Positions 21,594 through 26,309 of a stretch of DNA of 26,309 nucleotides are shown here, piece by piece. The stretch lies in the NCBI GenBank assembly GCA_900546455.1, contig URCS01000029.1, positions 1 to 26,309 of the forward strand, read 5' to 3'. The position numbers and the translations under genes are program-made. Each line of letters starts with the position of its first letter. Position 1 is the first letter of the stretch. Source of the stretch: an uncultured Collinsella sp. GTDB lineage: Bacteria; Actinomycetota; Coriobacteriia; Coriobacteriales; Coriobacteriaceae. The notes under the pieces were generated by a model. That model did no database searches and was not told where the DNA came from. It saw only the letters and a program-made list of their open reading frames with translations.

Positions 21594-24370
21594 CAGAATC
21601 CTCCAAACTCACGATCTTCACGTGCCATCTCGGCGTCGACAGACTCCAGCGCGGCAAGCCCCTCCTCGTCCAACAGGACCTCGCGCGGCTTGGAACCGTC
21701 GGGCGGGCCGACGACACCCTTTTCTTCCAGCATGTCCATAATACGCCCGGCGCGCGCATAGCCAACCTTAAGGCGGCGTTGCAGGCCAGATGTGGAGCCC
21801 AGCTGCGATTCCACCACAATATGGGCGGCTTCCCAAATGAGCGGATCATCGTCTTGCGGCTCGGCAACTCCGGTGCGGACAATGCCGCCACCCGCCATGG
21901 ACATGGAAGCGGGCGCCACAGCCGACAGGATCTCCTCATGGTAGTCGGGCTCGCTTTGCGACTTGACGAACTCGACAATCTCGTTGATTTCATCGTCCGA
22001 GACAAAGCAGCCCTGAATACGACGAGGCTTGCCCCAGTCGACCTTGGAGAACAGCATGTCGCCCAAACCGGTGAGCTTTTCGGCACCCATCTGGTCGATG
22101 ATGACGCGCGAGTCGATGCCCGTGGCGACGTTAAAGGCGATGCGGTTGGTGATGTTGGCCTTAATGAGGCCCGTCACCACGTTGGAGCTCGGGCGCTGCG
22201 TGGCCACGATAAGGTGGATACCGGCGGCACGGCCCAGCTGAGCAATACGCACGATCGAGGCCTCGACATCCTTACCGGCGACCATCATCAGGTCCGAGAG
22301 CTCGTCGATGATAATGACCAGATAGGGCATCTTTTGCGGCGGGTTATCGTAATGTTCAAACTCGCCGGCGGCCTGCTTTTCGTTATAGGTCGAGATCTTA
22401 CGTACATTGAGACGCTCGAAGACCTTCAGGCGACGCTCCATCTCGGACACGGCCCATTGCAGAGCGCTCGCGGCCTGCTTGGGCTCGGTCACTACAGGCA
22501 CGTAAAGATGCGGCAGACCGTTATAGCCCGCAAGCTCGACGCGCTTGGGGTCGACCATGATCAGGCGAACGTCCTCGGGAAGCGCGCGCATGAGCAGGGT
22601 CGTGATGATGGAGTTGATCATCACCGACTTACCAGAACCGGTCGTGCCGGCGATCAGCAGGTGGGGCATCTTGGCGAGGTCGGCGACGACCGGCGTACCC
22701 TCGGCATCGCGACCGATGGCCAGCTCGAGCGGACCGCCCTTCACATAGGGCAGCACGTCGCCCAGGTTGACGTTCTGGCGCTTGCGATTGGGGATCTCGA
22801 TACCCACGAGCGACGTGCCGGGGATCGGGGCAAAGATACGAACCGACTGAGCTGCGAGCGAAAGCGCGATATCGTCCTCGAGGCTCGAAATCTTGCTCAC
22901 GCGCTCGCCCTCGCCAGGTTGCAGCTTAAAGGTCGTCACCGTGGGGCCGGCGATCCAGCCGACCACGCGGGCGCTGCGGCCAAACTCAAGCAGGGTCGAC
23001 TGCAGCGACTCGGCAGTTTGCTCCAGCTCCTTGTCCGAAGACGCAGCGGAAGCCGACTGCGGGTTGGCATACAGAATCTCAAGTGGCGGAAGTTTGAGGC
23101 CGTCCTCTTCTTCGCCCTCGTTATCTGCGGCGCCGCCGTCCGTTCCCCCATCGCTGGCCGCAGCCGATTCGACAGCACTCAAGGCAGGCGCATCGGCAAC
23201 CTTGGGATGCTTCAAGAAGTCGGGGATCTGAGGTGCTGCCGAGACAGGATTCACGGCAAACGGCGGCTCGGACTCGTCGATCTTATCGGGGTCGTCTTCC
23301 ATCGAAAGCTGACCGGTTACCTGGTCGCGCTTTGCATGGCGACGCGGCAGCAAAGTTGTCTTTGCGGTCTCAATCGGAGCCTCGTCGTCCTCGTCATCAC
23401 CCTCGGTGAGCTCAATCTCGCTCTCGGACCAAGACGGGTCGGGCTCACTCGTATTGAGTTTGGGCGCAGCCTTGCCCTTCTTGGCATGGCGGCGCGGCAA
23501 CAGCGTTGTCTTGGCCCGCTCGGCCTCCACGGCCTCAGACACGTCGACAAACGGATCTTCGTCCACGTCCTCATCGTCCAGAATCGGATCGACTTCGCTA
23601 CCCATAACCGTAGTCACGGCCGCATCGGGGCCCTTTTGACGAAGAATGCTCAGGTGCGGACGGGCAACGCCGGGCACCGACAGGGCTTCGTCGTCACCCC
23701 ACGGGCTGGCGTTGACATCGGCACGGCGGCGCTCGGCAAAATCGGCCGCACGGTCGCGAGCAGAGCGCAAAACGCCGCCAACCGAAAAGCCGATGATGAC
23801 CAAGCCCACGACGACAAAGCCCAACAGGACTACCATCGCGATAGGCTTACCCAGGGCATTCTGCAGCGCACTCGCAATAAACGCACCGATGTAGCCACCC
23901 GAGGCGGACAAATTTTGCGGCGTGAACATAAGGTCACAAGAGACACTCGTACCCGGCACCATCAGCGAAAGAATGGAGACGACGGCGATAAAGACCACGG
24001 CGCCGCCCGCAACAGAGCGTACGTTGAGCGGCGAGTCCTCGCCTAAAAAGAGCGTGGCGGCAAACAGCAAAATGACGATCGGCAGCACGTAGGCGCCCAG
24101 ACCAAAGCCCAGGTGGTAGAAACCGGCAACCGCAGCCGTAACGGGTGCGGTCGCCGGCGAAATCACGGCAATGAAGGACGCAATCGCCAAAACGGCGATG
24201 ACCACGCCGGCGATATCACGGTTGGCCGAGGGCTCAACCAAAGGCTCAAAATCGTCGAAGTCCGCCTCGTGGCCCTTATTGGCACGCAGATGGGAACCGG
24301 CACCCTTAGCAGATGCCGGTTGGTTATTGGCCTTATTGCTTTTGGCGTTTTGTGCAGATCCACGCGCCAA
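21593..24370 (-). CDS. ftsK: FtsK/SpoIIIE DNA translocase
   Basis: FtsK is a septal motor that pumps chromosomes and helps dimer resolution. The 925-residue protein has four to five membrane helices (about 52-200) and a long acidic linker (about 210-430). The motor has Walker A GTTGSGKS (575-582) and Walker B LVIIIDE (684-690), and the C-terminal gamma winged helix (about 855-915) has GRIMDMLEEKGVVGPPDG. The start is TTG at 24370: GGAGG six bases before it lies in the last codons of rnj, and one base separates the two genes. The linker carries an exact duplicate of a 12-residue basic motif at 286-297 and 336-347. No FtsK recognition sequence was searched. Confidence 0.95.
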   Translation of the reverse strand: MARGSAQNAKSNKANNQPASAKGAGSHLRANKGHEADFDDFEPLVEPSANRDIAGVVIAVLAIASFIAVISPATAPVTAAVAGFYHLGFGLGAYVLPIVILLFAATLFLGEDSPLNVRSVAGGAVVFIAVVSILSLMVPGTSVSCDLMFTPQNLSASGGYIGAFIASALQNALGKPIAMVVLLGFVVVGLVIIGFSVGGVLRSARDRAADFAERRRADVNASPWGDDEALSVPGVARPHLSILRQKGPDAAVTTVMGSEVDPILDDEDVDEDPFVDVSEAVEAERAKTTLLPRRHAKKGKAAPKLNTSEPDPSWSESEIELTEGDDEDDEAPIETAKTTLLPRRHAKRDQVTGQLSMEDDPDKIDESEPPFAVNPVSAAPQIPDFLKHPKVADAPALSAVESAAASDGGTDGGAADNEGEEEDGLKLPPLEILYANPQSASAASSDKELEQTAESLQSTLLEFGRSARVVGWIAGPTVTTFKLQPGEGERVSKISSLEDDIALSLAAQSVRIFAPIPGTSLVGIEIPNRKRQNVNLGDVLPYVKGGPLELAIGRDAEGTPVVADLAKMPHLLIAGTTGSGKSVMINSIITTLLMRALPEDVRLIMVDPKRVELAGYNGLPHLYVPVVTEPKQAASALQWAVSEMERRLKVFERLNVRKISTYNEKQAAGEFEHYDNPPQKMPYLVIIIDELSDLMMVAGKDVEASIVRIAQLGRAAGIHLIVATQRPSSNVVTGLIKANITNRIAFNVATGIDSRVIIDQMGAEKLTGLGDMLFSKVDWGKPRRIQGCFVSDDEINEIVEFVKSQSEPDYHEEILSAVAPASMSMAGGGIVRTGVAEPQDDDPLIWEAAHIVVESQLGSTSGLQRRLKVGYARAGRIMDMLEEKGVVGPPDGSKPREVLLDEEGLAALESVDAEMAREDREFGGF

Positions 24371-24371
24371 A

Positions 24372-26042
24372 CTAAACCTCCATGACGACCGGGATGATCA
24401 TCGGACGGGTGCGCGTACGGCTCCAGATAAAGTTAGAGAGCGAATCGCGCACGGCCTTACGAATAGCATCGGAACCGCTGCTCGTAAAGCTGAACTTGCC
24501 CTTCTCGATCGTCTTCATGATGGACGCGGAGGCATCCTCAGAGAACTGGTCGTCGATGGCAAACGAGACGCCGCGGCCCGAGAACTCGATGGCCTCGATC
24601 TTCTTGTGTTTAAGCGAGACGATGGCAACAGCGGTAACCATACCGTCATTGGCGAGCTTCTGACGATCGCGCAAGACGATGGGGTCGGTATCGCCGATAC
24701 GAAGGCCGTCGACGTAGACGACGCCGGACTCGACGGGCGTACCGCGCTTGACGATACCGCCGCGCATCTCGAGCGTGTCGCCGTTATCGAGGATAAAGAT
24801 ATGATCGTCCTTGATGCCCATCTTGCGGGCAAGCTGGGCATGGGCGCGCAGATGCACGGCCTCACCGTGAACCGGCATAAAGTAAGTGGGCTTGGCCATG
24901 GCCATCAGGAGCTTGAGCTCCTCCTGGCTACCGTGGCCCGAGACGTGGACAAGAGCGCGGTTCTTATCCCACACGTCGCAGCCGAGCTTGGCCAGGCTGT
25001 TGACGACCTGCTGGACGGCTTTCTCGTTGCCGGGAACGGGAGTTGCCGAGAGGATGACGGTATCGCCCTCGTGGATAGAGAGCGTCTTGTGCTCGCCATT
25101 GGCCATGCGGGACAGGGCCGACAGCGGCTCGCCCTGCGAACCGGTGCACATGACGACGATCTTGTCGTCGGGCAGGTTATCGATATCGAAGGCATCGATG
25201 ATATCGGCATCGTCGATGTTGAGGTAGCCCAGCTCGCGCGCGACGCGGGTGTTGGTGAGCATGGAACGACCGGTCACAACGACCTTACGGCCGCACTTGC
25301 GGGCGGCATCGCAGATCTGCTGCAAACGATGGATATGGCTCGAGAACGAAGCGACGAACACGCGACCCGGGGCGTTCTTGATGGCATGCAGCAGGTTGGG
25401 ACCAACCTCGGCCTCGGACTTGGTAAAGCCGGGAACCGTGGCATTGGTGGAGTCGGACAGCAACAGGTCGATGCCCTGCTTGGCAAAGCGGCTGATAGCG
25501 GCATAGTCGGGCGTGACGCCGTCGATGGGCGTCTGGTCGAGCTTAAAGTCGCCGGTGTGCATAACGGTGCCCTGATTGGTGCGGATGAACACGCCCAGAG
25601 CGCCGGGGATGGAGTGCGTCATCGAGAAGAAGTCGAGCGAGATGCCGCCGAGGTTGACATGGCTGCCGCCCTTGACCTCGCGGAACTTGGGTGCGCGGAT
25701 GCGGAACTCAGAAAGCTTACCCTCGATAAAGCCAAGCGTCAGCTTGCTCGAAAAGATGGGCACCTTGTTGTTGAGGTCCTGCAGCAGATACGGAAGCGAA
25801 CCGGTGTGGTCCTCGTGGCCGTGGGTAACGACGATACCGCGGAGCTTTTCCTCGTTCTCCAAAACATAGGTGTAGTCGGGAAGCACCAGGTCGATACCGG
25901 GCTGGGAGTCATCCGGGAACATGAGGCCGGCGTCGACGAGCACCATGTCGTCGCCGCACTCGAAGACCGTCATGTTCTTGCCGATGCCGTCAAGGCCGCC
26001 GAGCGGGATGATCTTCAAGGGAGATGATTTTTTAGCTGCCAT
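24372..26042 (-). CDS. rnj: Ribonuclease J
   Basis: RNase J is a metallo-beta-lactamase ribonuclease with 5'-3' exonuclease and endonuclease activity, acting in mRNA decay and rRNA maturation. The 556-residue product matches the usual length. It has the metal-binding HGHEDH (74-79), a later DFKLDQTP, SDSTNA, the beta-CASP segment with CTGSQGEPLSALSRM, and HVSGHGSQEELKLL plus FMPVHGE. It heads a long operon and, with rny farther along, gives the window both main mRNA-decay ribonucleases of Gram-positive type. A stop codon lies two codons before the ATG at 26042, so this is the start. AAAGGA is about 15 bases away, an odd distance. C-terminal residues hold the ftsK ribosome site. Confidence 0.96.
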   Translation of the reverse strand: MAAKKSSPLKIIPLGGLDGIGKNMTVFECGDDMVLVDAGLMFPDDSQPGIDLVLPDYTYVLENEEKLRGIVVTHGHEDHTGSLPYLLQDLNNKVPIFSSKLTLGFIEGKLSEFRIRAPKFREVKGGSHVNLGGISLDFFSMTHSIPGALGVFIRTNQGTVMHTGDFKLDQTPIDGVTPDYAAISRFAKQGIDLLLSDSTNATVPGFTKSEAEVGPNLLHAIKNAPGRVFVASFSSHIHRLQQICDAARKCGRKVVVTGRSMLTNTRVARELGYLNIDDADIIDAFDIDNLPDDKIVVMCTGSQGEPLSALSRMANGEHKTLSIHEGDTVILSATPVPGNEKAVQQVVNSLAKLGCDVWDKNRALVHVSGHGSQEELKLLMAMAKPTYFMPVHGEAVHLRAHAQLARKMGIKDDHIFILDNGDTLEMRGGIVKRGTPVESGVVYVDGLRIGDTDPIVLRDRQKLANDGMVTAVAIVSLKHKKIEAIEFSGRGVSFAIDDQFSEDASASIMKTIEKGKFSFTSSGSDAIRKAVRDSLSNFIWSRTRTRPMIIPVVMEV

Positions 26043-26309
26043 AGGTTAGTGTTGTTTCCTTTCTTCGAAACGGGTCTGAAACAACCGACGGGGCGCTTCT
26101 GGCAAACCGACCGCCGGGAACGTACAAACATGCATCACAGAGTCGATGCAATAACTACAGTATGATACCCATTTGCACAACAACAGACCACCCATGCATC
26201 AAAGCCCCATCTGAACTGGTCCATCCCGCCGGTCTGGGGCCATCGGGGGCCGGGGCGGGTTAAGTTTGTCGCGAGTTCCGCACGCAAAGGAAAGCACTTA
26301 ATGTGCTTT
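26043..26309 (-). other. Region upstream of rnj, no gene seen
   Basis: The 267 bases to the window edge hold no gene. Near the edge a hairpin, AAAGCAC (26291-26297) with GTGCTTT (26303-26309), may be a terminator whose T-run is cut off. A GC-rich stretch has CCCGCC (26225-26230) with GGCGGG (26254-26259). I cannot point to a convincing rnj promoter; TATCAT occurs on the minus strand around 26165-26172 without a good -35. Confidence 0.45.

Noticed and set aside
21584..24046. Open frame of 820 codons opposite ftsK
   Set aside because: It mirrors the ftsK frame and has no recognisable motif or ribosome site.
24171..26027. Open frame of 618 codons opposite rnj
   Set aside because: Antisense shadow of RNase J; composition bias only.

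Overview
This window looks like chromosomal DNA from a moderately high-GC, non-model actinobacterium of the class Coriobacteriia, most like Collinsella. That is an inference from protein style, codon use and gene order, not from a database search. The gene order rnj-ftsK-rodZ-like-yajQ-rimO-pgsA-cinA-recA-recX-rny-(ATPase)-spoVS-miaB-miaA-hflX resembles the recA/rny/spoVS/miaB neighbourhood of Firmicutes such as Bacillus. Almost all of the window is core genome. I see no phage, insertion sequence, CRISPR array, tRNA or rRNA.

Layout. 1-374 is the end of a secreted NlpC/P60 peptidase. 375-2220 holds degV (+) and a convergent DUF1836 regulator gene (-). A 15-bp inverted repeat at the degV promoter closely resembles a sequence in front of the DUF1836 gene, which suggests a shared operator. 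2259-4617 holds divergent trxB (-) and an UgtP/MGDG-synthase-like glycosyltransferase gene (+). 4618-5060 has no genes and is filled with long hairpin repeats of one family. 5061-6453 is a leftward unit: LysM membrane protein, nrdR, dut. It diverges from lexA and a small membrane acyltransferase gene (6617-7965), with three LexA-type boxes between them.

7950-14622 is a leftward block for RNA metabolism and translation quality: rny, a GHKL-type ATPase gene, spoVS, miaB, miaA and hflX. The last three are joined by one-base stop/start overlaps. 14880-16732 is recX and recA behind a promoter with a perfect LexA box in its spacer. A helically phased array of ACC-containing repeats lies farther upstream. 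16990-26042 is a long leftward operon: rnj, ftsK, a RodZ-like gene, yajQ, rimO, pgsA and cinA, ending at a hairpin.

How the genes work together. Two loci (recA-recX and lexA/LysM-nrdR-dut) carry LexA boxes and form an SOS circuit. It appears to connect DNA repair, a YneA-like division inhibitor candidate and dNTP-pool control. RNase J and RNase Y sit at the two ends of the conserved block. MiaA, MiaB and RimO modify tRNA and ribosomal protein S12, and HflX acts on ribosomes.

The least explained items are the palindromic repeat family at 4623-5063, the GHKL ATPase between rny and spoVS, the hairpin over the nrdR start codon, and the phased repeats upstream of recA.
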